Assembly (NCBI GenBank): GCA_002841885.1
Contig: PHBE01000021.1
Coordinates: 40,284 to 104,283, forward strand
From: Deltaproteobacteria bacterium HGW-Deltaproteobacteria-18
Lineage (GTDB): Bacteria; Desulfobacterota; Desulfovibrionia; Desulfovibrionales; Desulfomicrobiaceae
Reading direction: 5' to 3'
DNA: 64,000 bases
Below are positions 10,642 to 19,379 of this stretch, piece by piece. Position numbers and translations under genes: made by a program. Under the pieces are notes generated by a model. That model worked only from the letters and a program-made list of their open reading frames with translations, was not told the origin of the DNA and made no database searches. How positions within the stretch are numbered: position 1 is the stretch's first letter; every line of letters begins with the position of its first letter.

Positions 10642-11472
10642 TCAAACCACGAAGCGGGCCAGCAGGTCGCCGGGTTTGATGCCAAGCTCGTCCGGGTCAA
10701 GCCCCAGGGCCAGGCCCAGAATCCGGGAATAGAGGACGGCCGGGATGGTCTGGGGGCTTTTCCGGTTCTCGTTCCCGAACTGCAGCTGGCAATAGGTGCA
10801 GGCCGTGGCCAGCAAGTCCGCGCCGGCTGATTTCGCGTCGGCCATTTTTTTCGCCACAAGCAGATCCGCGATGGTCTCGTCACGGCCGCGAAGTGGATAG
10901 CCGCAGCACTCAAGGCGCAGATCCCAGGGTAGGGGAGAGGCGCCGGTGGCGGCAACCAGACGTTCGAAGATAGTCGGTGCCAGAGGATCGTCGAAATGGG
11001 TGATATTTTCGGGGCGCAGGGCATGGCAGCCGTAATGGCAGGCGACTTTCAGACCTGTGAGCGGGCGGCTCACGGCGCTCGTCACGCCGCCGGGATAGTC
11101 ATCGAGAACCTGCAGAAAATGCCGGACCCGGACCTTTCCGGGAAAATCGAGCCCGTCTTCACGTAGCAAATCCTTCATGCGACACTTTAACTTTTCATCA
11201 TTGTCGACCTGATGCCGTGCGTGCTGAAGATTGCCAAAGCAGCATTTGCAGGGCGTCATGAGCTCAAGGCCGAGACTTTGCGCCAGGGCCAGGTTGCGCA
11301 GGGCGGAATAGACCGAAGCGTCCCGGCTCTCGTGGCGCACGGGATAGCCGCAGCAGTTGAACTCGGGTTTGACCAGCTCAATTCCAAGGCGGGCACAGAC
11401 GGCCTCAACGCTCTGGCCATGCATCGGCAGATGATGGGCGATCTTACAGCCCGGAAAGTAGGCGTATTTCAT
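10642..11472 (-). CDS. HdrB-like CCG-domain protein of glycerol-3-phosphate dehydrogenase
   Basis: A 276-residue protein with two cysteine-rich CCG domains. The first is C9, C40-C41, C75xxC78 and the second is C145/C149, C189-C190, C225xxC228. This is the heterodisulfide reductase HdrB layout for non-cubane [4Fe-4S] clusters, also found as the C-terminal part of GlpC. Its start overlaps the stop of the upstream membrane iron-sulfur gene (ATGA), indicating translational coupling. In place of a single GlpC, this protein and its neighbour probably pass electrons from the GlpA flavin to the membrane. The function is inferred from the operon; homology to HdrB/GlpC is seen. Confidence 0.88.
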   Translation of the reverse strand: MKYAYFPGCKIAHHLPMHGQSVEAVCARLGIELVKPEFNCCGYPVRHESRDASVYSALRNLALAQSLGLELMTPCKCCFGNLQHARHQVDNDEKLKCRMKDLLREDGLDFPGKVRVRHFLQVLDDYPGGVTSAVSRPLTGLKVACHYGCHALRPENITHFDDPLAPTIFERLVAATGASPLPWDLRLECCGYPLRGRDETIADLLVAKKMADAKSAGADLLATACTYCQLQFGNENRKSPQTIPAVLYSRILGLALGLDPDELGIKPGDLLARFVV

Positions 11473-13076
11473 GTCCGGCCCTCTTTTTTGCGCAGGGTTT
11501 CCGCGCCCAGTTGCCGCAGTTCGTACAGGATGTCGGCTACGGGGACGCCCTGGGGGCAGTGCTCCTGGCATTTGTAGCAGGTGGTGCAGCTCCAGACCAT
11601 GCGGGCGCCAAGAGTCTGGGCTTTTAGGCCCATGCGCAGGAGGTTCATGATCTGCTGCGGAGCGAGGTCCAGATCCCTGGAGGGGTCTTCGCTGACCGCA
11701 ACCACGGGACAGACGCCCGTGCAGGTTGTGCACTGTACGCAACCCCAGAATGATTCGGCCCGATCAGCAAGGCCTGCCCCCGTGCCGCCGACCCTGCCCA
11801 GATCCCTTGAGGCCAGCTCCTTGGCCCATTCTCCGGCAGTGCGCTTGCGCATCTCTCCGTCCACTCCGGCTCGGCCGGCCTCTGTCAGAGCCTTTTTCGA
11901 GGCAATCCACAGATCCTGAAGATCGATGCCGGCGGAGCAGACCTGCGTGCAGCGCAGGCATTCGGTGCAGATGTGGCTTCCTTCAACCAGCGTGGCGGTA
12001 CGGATCGGCGAGAGCCTGTCGTCCAGATGACTGCACAGATCGGCCAGCTTGTCCATGGGCAGGATGTCCGGATTGCCAAGCACCCTGTGCGCGGGAGCCA
12101 CGCTGCAGTGCAGGCTGCATTGCCCGCAGCGGGTGCAGGCGTCCAGGGCCAGTCCCCGGGCAAGAGGGCGTGGCGGCGTGCCTGCTTCGCTGTCCCGTGA
12201 TCCGGCGCGCATGAGCAGATTGATGCCGGTCGCGGCCGGATGAAAGAATTTGCCCCAGGGCAGAAGGCCAAGGCCCAGAAAGGCCAGGCCGACATGCACA
12301 TACCAGAACAAGTCGCGTCCCTGATCGGCAATATGCAGGGAGGCGGGCACCAGCGCGGTCATGGAGCGCGAAACGAAGGCCGATGACGTGGGGGAATGGC
12401 AACCGGCACAGCGGTCCTCGTGAAGCTGGGCGCCAAGTTCAAGCAATTCCGGGGCCGACGGAAGAAACTGGCTGAAGCGCACCCCGTTTTCCCTGGCCCA
12501 ATAGGCCTTGAGGGAGATCAGTTCCTCGGGCTCGGCCTCGACAAAATAATCGTCCGCCATGCGTTTGAAATCCCCGGCGGACATGATCTTGAACGATTCC
12601 AGAAAAAAGCCGGAGAGGAGCACGCCAAGGACCACGGCGAGAAGGGCCCAATCCTGCAGGTTGCTGAATTTTTTGAGCTTTGTGCAGCGATTCAGGAGCA
12701 AAATCGTCAAGCCGAGTACGGAGATCAGGCCGAAAAGATTGCGCAGGAATTGCCAGGGATCGAGGGTTGGCTCGTACCCGGAAAAGAGGGGACGGGTCAC
12801 GACCCCGTCCATGGCATGCAGAACGATGAGAGGCACAAAGCCAAGGATCAGGAGCATGTGACCGGTCCAGCGCAAGGGACTCTGGCGCAGGGTGCGGCGC
12901 AAAAGGACAAGGTCTGCCATTCCGCCACGGAGCACGCCAAGCATGCCAGGGCGCGGCTTGCCTTGCTCCGGCCGTCCCATGGCGGCCCCGTGTCTGAACC
13001 ATCCCCGCATCCGCCGAAGAGCGCCCATGAGGGCGCAGGCAAGGGCAAGGGCGAGACCGATGGAAAAAAAGTCCAT
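11469..13076 (-). CDS. Membrane-anchored multi-[4Fe-4S] protein with c-type heme motif (GlpC/HdrC-like electron carrier)
   Basis: A 535-residue protein. The N-terminal half has about five hydrophobic segments (near 3-20, 70-90, 110-130, 142-160, 255-275) resembling NarI/DsrM-type b-cytochromes, with histidines at ~73, 87, 261 and 279 as possible heme b ligands. A CAGCH heme c motif (223-227) sits in the loop before the last segment. The C-terminal half has four CxxCxxCxxxC cluster motifs starting at C314, C370, C446 and C497. It lies 21 bp after glpB and overlaps the HdrB-like gene by ATGA. It likely anchors the GlpAB dehydrogenase and moves electrons to menaquinone or a periplasmic cytochrome. 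The domain mix is much larger than E. coli GlpC. Confidence 0.85.
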   Translation of the reverse strand: MDFFSIGLALALACALMGALRRMRGWFRHGAAMGRPEQGKPRPGMLGVLRGGMADLVLLRRTLRQSPLRWTGHMLLILGFVPLIVLHAMDGVVTRPLFSGYEPTLDPWQFLRNLFGLISVLGLTILLLNRCTKLKKFSNLQDWALLAVVLGVLLSGFFLESFKIMSAGDFKRMADDYFVEAEPEELISLKAYWARENGVRFSQFLPSAPELLELGAQLHEDRCAGCHSPTSSAFVSRSMTALVPASLHIADQGRDLFWYVHVGLAFLGLGLLPWGKFFHPAATGINLLMRAGSRDSEAGTPPRPLARGLALDACTRCGQCSLHCSVAPAHRVLGNPDILPMDKLADLCSHLDDRLSPIRTATLVEGSHICTECLRCTQVCSAGIDLQDLWIASKKALTEAGRAGVDGEMRKRTAGEWAKELASRDLGRVGGTGAGLADRAESFWGCVQCTTCTGVCPVVAVSEDPSRDLDLAPQQIMNLLRMGLKAQTLGARMVWSCTTCYKCQEHCPQGVPVADILYELRQLGAETLRKKEGRT

Positions 13077-13097
13077 GCAGGCTCCCGTGGCTGGAAA

Positions 13098-14345
13098 TTA
13101 CAAGGAGGATACCGCCTTGTAGGCGGTGGCGATGGCCAAACCGGCTCCGCACTTCATGCGCATCCAGTCCTGATGGGCCAGGATCGCTCCTGCGGCATGC
13201 AGGCGGGGATGAAAGACCCGGCCCTGCGCATCCAATGGCCGCAAGTTTTGATCAGTCTCTATTCCGGCCTGATTGATCTCGTGTCCTTTCGGGTCGAAAA
13301 ACTCGGGGCGATGCCACAGGCTCCGGTTGTCTGGCTGGCAGACGGGCAGATCGAAGACCGACTCATGAATGCGGTGACGGTCCGCCCTCAAGCCTTTACC
13401 GAAGAAACGCCCACTGGCAAGAATCGCGTTGTGTGCGAAAAGTTCAACGGACGTCGAACCGCTTCCGGCGGTAAAATGAAATCCTTCGTCGGAACATGCA
13501 GCTTTCGTGATCATTTTCTGCGTATATGTGCGCACTCCGAGGGCCGGAAGGCCACGATCGCAGGCGGCGCGCAGCCGGGGACCGGCGATGGAAGGAGGCA
13601 GGGTGGGGATTTCAAAGACCGGTCTGCCAAGCAGCTCTTCCATGTGCCGCAGCACGGCAACGGTGTCGGTCATGCCAAGAATGGCCGGAAAGCCTATGTA
13701 TTGCGCGTCCGCAATGAGCGGTGCGACGGTCTGGGCCAGCTCCGACCGGCGTGCCGGGTCGGCCATGCTCCAGGCCATGTGTTCGGGATAGAGTTCACCG
13801 CTCATGCCGGGAAATTTTACCCGCGTCACGTTGAGAGCCGGCCAGGAATCTTTCCGCACCTGTGCGATCTGCTTTGCGCTCAGGCCTTTGAGCCCGTGAA
13901 AATCGACAATCAGCGTGGGCGCCTTCATTTCCCAGGCCTCGACCCCGTTCCAGGCCGTGCAGGGCAGCAGATAGGTTGGCTTCATGGTTCCGGCGGCGGT
14001 CAGGGTCAGGGTGTTCTTCCCGGCGCGGCCCCGATAGCAAAGCCCGTGTTCGCCAAGAAAAGTGGTGAAGTCCTCCAGTGCCCGGCAAATCTCCGCGTCG
14101 CTCACCCGGCAGTACGGGTGGTCCGGAAGATCACGGCGCAGTGCGGCCAGTGCGGCAAAGGGATCCTCCCAGACTTTTTGCTCTTCGGTGGGATGCACGG
14201 CCAAAAGATCGATGAACCCGGTACTGAAGTCAATGCCGCCCGTGGCTCCTGTCTGGGCCACGGACAGTCCTCGTCTGGCGGCGAAAAGCGCTGCGGCCAT
14301 CCCGGCAAAACCCGAGCCGATGACCATGACATCATACGTTTTCAT
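13098..14345 (-). CDS. glpB: Anaerobic glycerol-3-phosphate dehydrogenase subunit B (GlpB)
   Basis: A 415-residue FAD/NAD(P)-binding-fold protein with the dinucleotide motif VMVIGSGFAGMAAALFAARR at the N-terminus and a second conserved block near the C-terminus (NAILASGRFFGKGL). Both match GlpB of the anaerobic GlpABC enzyme. ATG 14345 overlaps the glpA stop (ATGA), giving a coupled glpA-glpB pair. GlpB is the flavin subunit that works with GlpA in oxidising glycerol 3-phosphate to dihydroxyacetone phosphate. A longer in-frame start upstream lies inside glpA and was not chosen. Confidence 0.92.
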   Translation of the reverse strand: MKTYDVMVIGSGFAGMAAALFAARRGLSVAQTGATGGIDFSTGFIDLLAVHPTEEQKVWEDPFAALAALRRDLPDHPYCRVSDAEICRALEDFTTFLGEHGLCYRGRAGKNTLTLTAAGTMKPTYLLPCTAWNGVEAWEMKAPTLIVDFHGLKGLSAKQIAQVRKDSWPALNVTRVKFPGMSGELYPEHMAWSMADPARRSELAQTVAPLIADAQYIGFPAILGMTDTVAVLRHMEELLGRPVFEIPTLPPSIAGPRLRAACDRGLPALGVRTYTQKMITKAACSDEGFHFTAGSGSTSVELFAHNAILASGRFFGKGLRADRHRIHESVFDLPVCQPDNRSLWHRPEFFDPKGHEINQAGIETDQNLRPLDAQGRVFHPRLHAAGAILAHQDWMRMKCGAGLAIATAYKAVSSL

Positions 14346-15961
14346 GACTGTTCCTTGAAGGCCGGGGCAGGGCATTTTTCGCTATCCTCGTCCCTGGTCG
14401 AAGGGGCGGGTCCGAACTCCAGGTCCATGGCCCCGCAATGCAGGGCCTCCTGCAGGTCGGCCTGCATGAGTGGCACGCCCCAGAGTATCGGTGAAAAACC
14501 TCTCCAGCGGCGCTCGGTGAAGGTCTTGAGCTCCGCCAGCCCCTGGGTTCCGGTGGAGATTTCGCGGTCATAAAGATGGCCGGTTATGCGCGGTCCGCAA
14601 AAACCGCCCTGGCACGGACCCTTGCCGACCCGGCTGCGCATGCCGATGGCCTTGAGCATGGAGCGGCCGCGCATGTCCTTGGCCTCGTCCACGATGGCAT
14701 CGATGACGCTGCGCGAGATCATCTCGCATTCGCACAATACGATGTCGTCTTCGGCGCGGCTCTCCACCCAGCTCTTTGGACCCCGCCCGGGCTCGGTCCA
14801 TTTGCCCATGCTGGAAGGCGGCAATGGTTCCGTGCGGGTCCGGCAACGCGCAAAAACCCCTAGTTTCGCACAGGCCAGATCCGCCGCTTTTTCGGCCATG
14901 AGCCGATACGTGGTGAGCTTGCCGCCAGTGATGGTCATGAAATTTTCAACGCCCTCGCCTGCATGGTCGATGAGCGAGAAGCCCCGGCTGACCGCACGGT
15001 CATCACCGGCCGGACCCATGGAGACAAGCGGCCGCACCCCGGCGTAGGCCCGGATGTAGCGGGTGCGGTCCAGGATGGGCAGCATGGCGCGGGCGTCGTC
15101 GATGATGCGGTCCGTTTCCGCCACGCTTGGCCTGCATCCATCGGGCGTGGGCACGCGGATGGAGGTGGTGCCGAGGATGGACACGGTCCCGCCGGGCACG
15201 AGGATGTCCGCGTCGGAAGGGGGGCGCAGCCGGTTGATGACCCGGGTGGCGATGCGGTCCTGGGTGATGATGAGGCTGCCCATGGAATAGAGGATGTTGA
15301 TGTGCGCACCGGCCAGGGCCGCGATCCGTCCGGCCCAGGCCCCCGAGGCGTTGATCACCAGTTCGGCCTCGATCAGGACTTCGCCGCCGGTGGTTATGTC
15401 CCGGCATCGCACCAGGGTGACACGGTTGTCCGTCACTTCCATGGAGACGGCGGCGAGATTGCGGCGCATGGTGCAGCCCAGACTCAAGGCCTGGGAGATG
15501 TTGTCGAGGGAGAGCATGAACGGATCCACCGCGCCGTCCTGCACCGCGAAGGCGGCGATGAGATTCTCCGACAGGGCGGGCTCCATGACACGGGCGGTAC
15601 GCAGCTCAAGGCCCTGGCAGGGAATGCCGCTTTTGGCGCAGAGAGCCGGAAAATCGGAGGCATAGCGCTCGTTGTCTCCGCGCACGGCCACGAAAAGTCC
15701 GCCCGTGTCCTCGATGCATTGCGGCGCAAGCCGACGCAGGATGTCGCCTTCCTCCCTGCATTCCACTGCGGCCTCGACATCGGAAGCCACATAGCGCGCG
15801 CCGCTGTGCAGCAGTCCGTGGTTTCCGCCGGACGCACCGGAATTGACGTCGTGCTGTTCGATCAGAAGAGCCTGCACGCCGCGCAGGGCCAGATCACGCA
15901 GCAATCCCGCGCCAGTGACACCGGCGCCGATGATGAGAACCCGGGTTGTGAGAATGGTCAT
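14342..15961 (-). CDS. glpA: Anaerobic glycerol-3-phosphate dehydrogenase subunit A (GlpA)
   Basis: A 539-residue DAO-family flavoprotein. It has the FAD-binding motif VLIIGAGVTGAGLLRDLALR, the G3P dehydrogenase segments SGASGGNHGLLHSGARY and TITGGKLTTYRLMAEKAAD, and a C-terminal BFD-like [2Fe-2S] domain (LCECEMIS and GPCQGGFCGP). This architecture is GlpA rather than aerobic GlpD. AAGGAC precedes ATG 15961. It is the first gene of a left-going operon glpA, glpB, membrane FeS protein, HdrB-like protein, glpK, divergent from glpR. Regulation by GlpR is supported by operator-like sequences in the 249-bp intergenic region. Confidence 0.96.
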   Translation of the reverse strand: MTILTTRVLIIGAGVTGAGLLRDLALRGVQALLIEQHDVNSGASGGNHGLLHSGARYVASDVEAAVECREEGDILRRLAPQCIEDTGGLFVAVRGDNERYASDFPALCAKSGIPCQGLELRTARVMEPALSENLIAAFAVQDGAVDPFMLSLDNISQALSLGCTMRRNLAAVSMEVTDNRVTLVRCRDITTGGEVLIEAELVINASGAWAGRIAALAGAHINILYSMGSLIITQDRIATRVINRLRPPSDADILVPGGTVSILGTTSIRVPTPDGCRPSVAETDRIIDDARAMLPILDRTRYIRAYAGVRPLVSMGPAGDDRAVSRGFSLIDHAGEGVENFMTITGGKLTTYRLMAEKAADLACAKLGVFARCRTRTEPLPPSSMGKWTEPGRGPKSWVESRAEDDIVLCECEMISRSVIDAIVDEAKDMRGRSMLKAIGMRSRVGKGPCQGGFCGPRITGHLYDREISTGTQGLAELKTFTERRWRGFSPILWGVPLMQADLQEALHCGAMDLEFGPAPSTRDEDSEKCPAPAFKEQS

Positions 15962-15987
15962 GAATGTCCTTGCAAAATCAAGAAAAC

Positions 15988-16003
15988 CGAAAAGGAACGA
16001 AAG
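15988..16003. promoter_or_regulatory. Candidate GlpR half-site pair upstream of glpA
   Basis: CGAAAAGGAACGAAAG carries two CGAA(A)A-type half-sites in direct orientation 27 bp before the glpA start. The half-sites match those in the perfect site at 16188. It is weaker than that site and offered as a candidate. Confidence 0.35.
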
Positions 16004-16187
16004 AACAATATGTTCCGTGCGCACGATCGCCTTGCAGCCCGAGACGGGTGAAATCATGCTGGCAATGAGAAACAAGCCATGTTAACAGCTTTCGCGGAGC
16101 ATGCCGCCTTCTGGGGAGATTTTCTAGCATGAGCCGTTGCATTCTGCCAGATTTTTTTTCTTAAAACGACACTTCACGTAGTTTTTT

Positions 16188-16201
16188 TTTCGAAAACGAA
16201 A
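16188..16201. promoter_or_regulatory. GlpR operator-like palindrome before glpR
   Basis: TTTCGAAAACGAAA is an inverted repeat of TTTCG/CGAAA, ending at the ribosome site of glpR (ATG 16211). TTCG-N4-CGAA palindromes are the known operator type of GlpR in proteobacteria. The position fits autoregulation and repression of the divergent glpA operon. Confidence 0.6.
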
Positions 16202-16210
16202 GGAGAATTT

Positions 16211-17038
16211 ATGCATGACGCTCCTGCCGGCAAAGCCGACGGTCAGGACACGGGAGCCAGGCACGTCACGGTCCGTCAACGCCATGCCGAAATGATCCGC
16301 ATGGTCCGGGAGACGGGATTCGCCACCATCCAGTCCCTGGCCGATCATTTCGGCATCACTCCCCAATCCGTACGCCGGGACATCAACACCCTGAACGCCA
16401 AGGGTCTCCTGCAACGCTATCACGGGGGGGCGGGGCCATGCCTGAGCACGGAAAACCTGGACTATCTGGACCGCAAGGTGCTCTGCCTGTCCGAAAAAAG
16501 AGTCATCGGGCAAATGGTGGCCCAGGCCATCCCCAACAAATCTTCGCTTTTCATCAACATCGGCACCACCACCGAAGAGGTGGCCAGGGCCCTGGGCGGA
16601 CACAAGAATCTGCGGGTCATCACCAACAGCCTCAATGTCGCCTCCATCCTGACCGGAAACCCGGAGGTGGAGATCATCGTGGCCGGCGGCCTGATCCGTC
16701 ATCACGACGGGGGCATCGTCGGTGAGGCGGCCATAGATTTCATCCGCCAGTTCAAGGTCGATTTCGGCATCATCGGCATCAGCGGCATCGACATGGACGG
16801 CACTCTGCTCGACTTCGACTACCGGGAAGTGCGCGCCGCCAGAGCCATCATGGATAATTCCAGGCAGGTTTTCCTGGTCACCGACCACACCAAGTTCGGG
16901 CGCAACGCCATGGTGCGCCTGGGCAACATCGAGGAAATCGACGTCCTGTTCACGGACAAGACGCCGCCGGCAAGCGTTCTCGATCAGATGAAACGCGGGA
17001 ACGTGAAACTGCACGTCGATGAAGGGCCGGAAAACTGA
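16211..17038 (+). CDS. glpR: DeoR-family glycerol-3-phosphate regulon repressor GlpR
   Basis: A 275-residue DeoR-family regulator. The N-terminal helix-turn-helix is at ~20-73 (MVRETGFATIQSLADHFGIT, then PQSVRRDINTLNAKGLLQRY, then HGG), and the sugar-phosphate sensor domain follows (INIGTTTEEVARAL, VITNSLNVA, EIIVAGG, and FGIIGISGIDMDGTLLDFD near the C-terminus). The last two blocks are typical of GlpR. AGGAGA precedes ATG 16211. It sits between the glp catabolic operon and the glycerol ABC transporter genes, the expected place for a shared repressor released by glycerol 3-phosphate. Confidence 0.93.
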   Translation: MHDAPAGKADGQDTGARHVTVRQRHAEMIRMVRETGFATIQSLADHFGITPQSVRRDINTLNAKGLLQRYHGGAGPCLSTENLDYLDRKVLCLSEKRVIGQMVAQAIPNKSSLFINIGTTTEEVARALGGHKNLRVITNSLNVASILTGNPEVEIIVAGGLIRHHDGGIVGEAAIDFIRQFKVDFGIIGISGIDMDGTLLDFDYREVRAARAIMDNSRQVFLVTDHTKFGRNAMVRLGNIEEIDVLFTDKTPPASVLDQMKRGNVKLHVDEGPEN

Positions 17039-17049
17039 ACGTTTACGAA
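17038..17049. promoter_or_regulatory. Candidate GlpR site before the glycerol ABC transporter operon
   Basis: AACGTTTACGAA, read on the other strand as TTCGTAAACGTT, resembles the TTCG-AAAA-CGAA site upstream of glpR. It lies at the glpR stop and upstream of a weak promoter candidate TTGAGA (17084) with TTATGG (17106). Confidence 0.4.
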
Positions 17050-17176
17050 CAAAATAGGTTGGCTGACCAATTTTCTTTTTCAGTTGAGAAAAAAAAATTC
17101 GTCTGTTATGGGCTCTTGAACACGATCCGGCCCTCATCCAGAAACCGGACTTCATATCCTGCCACGGAGGAGCCGC

Positions 17177-18280
17177 ATGGGGCTTCAGCTTGATTCCATT
17201 GACAGAATTGTGGACGGCGAAATGCACCTCAAAGACATTTCGCTCAATTTCGAAACTGGCCAGCGCTATGTGCTGCTGGGCCGCACCCAGGCCGGCAAGA
17301 CCTCACTCCTGCGCATCATGGCCGGGCTTGACCGCCCGTCCAAAGGCAAGGTCCTGGCCGACGGCAAGGACGTGACCGGCGTGTCCGTGCGCCGTCGCAG
17401 CATTGCCATGGTCTATCAGCAGTTCATCAACTATCCATCCCAGACGATCTTCGAAAACATCGCCTCGCCCCTGCGCATCGCGGGGACGCCCAAGGCCGAG
17501 ATCGAGCGGCGGGTCATGGAGACAGCCCGGATGTTGCATCTGGACCCACTGCTTTCGCGACTGCCGGCCGAGCTTTCCGGCGGTCAGCAGCAGCGCACGG
17601 CCATTGCCCGGGCCCTGGTCAAGGAGGCCCAGCTTCTGCTCCTCGATGAACCCCTGGTCAATCTGGACTACAAGCTGCGCGAGGAACTGCGCGACGAGCT
17701 GCAACAGATCTTCGGCGAGCGCGAGTCCATCGTGGTCTACACCACTACCGAACCCACCGAGGCCCTCATGCTCGGCGGCAACATCATCATCATGCACGAG
17801 GGCAGGGTGCTGCAGACCGGCCCCACGGCCGACGTGTACCATCACCCGGCCACGACGCAGGTCGCCGAAGTCTTCAGCGATCCGCCCATTAATTTCATCA
17901 CCGCCGAGGTCGATGAGCACAAGGCGCATCTGCGCATCGGCATCGATCTGCCCCTGACCGGCCATCTGTGCGGCCTGCCACCGGGCGTCTACAAGTTCGG
18001 CATCCGTTCGCATCACTTCAACCTGAATCGCAAGACCAGTGAAGATGTGGAGATCCGTACCGTTGTCGAACTGGCCGAAATCAACGGCTCCGAAACCTTC
18101 GTGCATTTTCACTACCGCAACAGGTCTCTGGTCCTGCAGGAGCAGGGGGTGAGATCCTACAAGGTCGGGCAGGAGATTTCGGTCTTCGTGCGTCCTTGCG
18201 ATGTCTACGTGTTCGGTGAGGACGACCGTCTGGTCAAGGCACCGGCATGTCCCGCCACTTGCGTCCAAAGCGCCAACTAA
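17177..18280 (+). CDS. glpS: Glycerol ABC transporter ATP-binding protein GlpS
   Basis: A 367-residue MalK-type ATPase with a C-terminal TOBE-like regulatory domain. Walker A is GRTQAGKT (35-42), the signature LSGGQ (133-137) and Walker B LLLLDE (ending E158). The H-loop histidine is replaced: VYTTTEPTEA has Thr where VYVTHDQ.EA has His (~191). GGAGG precedes ATG 17177. It opens a six-gene set whose order (two ATPases, two permeases, a small membrane protein, a binding protein) matches glpSTPQUV of rhizobia. It pairs with the next ATPase to drive glycerol import. Confidence 0.9.
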   Translation: MGLQLDSIDRIVDGEMHLKDISLNFETGQRYVLLGRTQAGKTSLLRIMAGLDRPSKGKVLADGKDVTGVSVRRRSIAMVYQQFINYPSQTIFENIASPLRIAGTPKAEIERRVMETARMLHLDPLLSRLPAELSGGQQQRTAIARALVKEAQLLLLDEPLVNLDYKLREELRDELQQIFGERESIVVYTTTEPTEALMLGGNIIIMHEGRVLQTGPTADVYHHPATTQVAEVFSDPPINFITAEVDEHKAHLRIGIDLPLTGHLCGLPPGVYKFGIRSHHFNLNRKTSEDVEIRTVVELAEINGSETFVHFHYRNRSLVLQEQGVRSYKVGQEISVFVRPCDVYVFGEDDRLVKAPACPATCVQSAN

Positions 18281-18290
18281 AGGATTTTTC

Positions 18291-19370
18291 ATGGCCAAAA
18301 TCGAACTTGAGAACATCGCCCACAGCTACCGGTCCAAACCCGCAAGCGATGACGATTTCGCACTCAAGAAAGTGCACACGGTCTGGGAAGACGGCGGCGC
18401 CTACGCGCTTCTGGGGTCCAGTGGCTGCGGCAAGACCACCATGCTCAACATCATCTCGGGCCTTCTGACCCCAAGTCAGGGCCGCGTGCTCTTCGACGGC
18501 CAGGATGTAACCAAGCTGCCGCCGGAAAAACGCAACATTGCGCAGGTTTTTCAGTTCCCGGTGCTCTACGACACCATGACGGTTTTCGACAATCTGGCCT
18601 TCCCGCTGCGCAACCGCAAGGTGGAGGAGGGCGAGGTGCGCTCGCGGGTGCATGAGATCGCGGAAATCCTGGACCTGAGTCCCTATCTCAACAAGCGCGC
18701 CAGCGGCCTGGCCGCGGACGCCAAACAGAAGATTTCGCTGGGCCGGGGGCTGGTGCGCAAGGACGTGGCCGCCATTCTTTTTGACGAGCCACTGACCGTC
18801 ATCGACCCGCACCTCAAATGGCAGTTGCGCCGCAAGTTGAAGGAAATCCACCAGCAGTTCGGCCTGACCCTCATCTACGTGACCCACGATCAGACCGAGG
18901 CCATGACCTTCGCCGACAAGATCGTCATCATGTACGACGGCGCGCTGCTGCAGATAGGTTCGCCGGATGAACTCTTCGAAGACCCGGCGCACACCTTTGT
19001 CGGGTATTTCATCGGCAGCCCGGGCATGAACCTCCTGCCGTGTAAGGTGGACGGGAACCAGGCCGTGCTCGATTGCGGCAGCATTCCACTTGATCCGGCC
19101 GTGGCCGCGAGGGCAGGGCAGGGCGAATTCAAGATTGGCATCCGTCCGCTGTACCTTGAGCTCTCGGACGAACCACGTGACGGAGCCGTGGCCGGACGCA
19201 TCGTCTCCGTCGAGTTCGAAGGCAGCAGCCGCATCGTGACTGTGGAATCGGGTTCGGCCAAACTCAAGGTCAGGGTGCCCGAGGGACGTCCCATCCCGGC
19301 CGACAGCTGCTGGGTTTTCTTTCCGCCTCGGCGGACCAAGCTTTTTCGCGACCAGTTTCTGGTCAAGTAG
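18291..19370 (+). CDS. glpT: Glycerol ABC transporter ATP-binding protein GlpT
   Basis: A 359-residue second ATPase of the importer. Walker A is GSSGCGKT (42-49), Walker B ILFDE (ending E166), and the H-loop is intact (VTHDQTEA, H199). The signature motif is degenerate: ASGLAADAKQ where LSGGQQQ is expected (~137-146). These defects complement those of GlpS, so a heterodimer would have one normal and one degenerate ATP site. It starts 10 bp after glpS. The GlpT name follows the rhizobial ABC nomenclature and is unrelated to the E. coli glycerol-3-phosphate antiporter of the same name. Confidence 0.9.
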   Translation: MAKIELENIAHSYRSKPASDDDFALKKVHTVWEDGGAYALLGSSGCGKTTMLNIISGLLTPSQGRVLFDGQDVTKLPPEKRNIAQVFQFPVLYDTMTVFDNLAFPLRNRKVEEGEVRSRVHEIAEILDLSPYLNKRASGLAADAKQKISLGRGLVRKDVAAILFDEPLTVIDPHLKWQLRRKLKEIHQQFGLTLIYVTHDQTEAMTFADKIVIMYDGALLQIGSPDELFEDPAHTFVGYFIGSPGMNLLPCKVDGNQAVLDCGSIPLDPAVAARAGQGEFKIGIRPLYLELSDEPRDGAVAGRIVSVEFEGSSRIVTVESGSAKLKVRVPEGRPIPADSCWVFFPPRRTKLFRDQFLVK

Positions 19371-19379
19371 GAGGTGGGC

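Noticed and set aside
12396..14573. Long open frame (about 725 codons) on the plus strand, opposite the glp operon
   Set aside because: It is antisense to glpB and the iron-sulfur gene, has low-complexity composition typical of GC-rich shadows, and no homology or ribosome site of its own.
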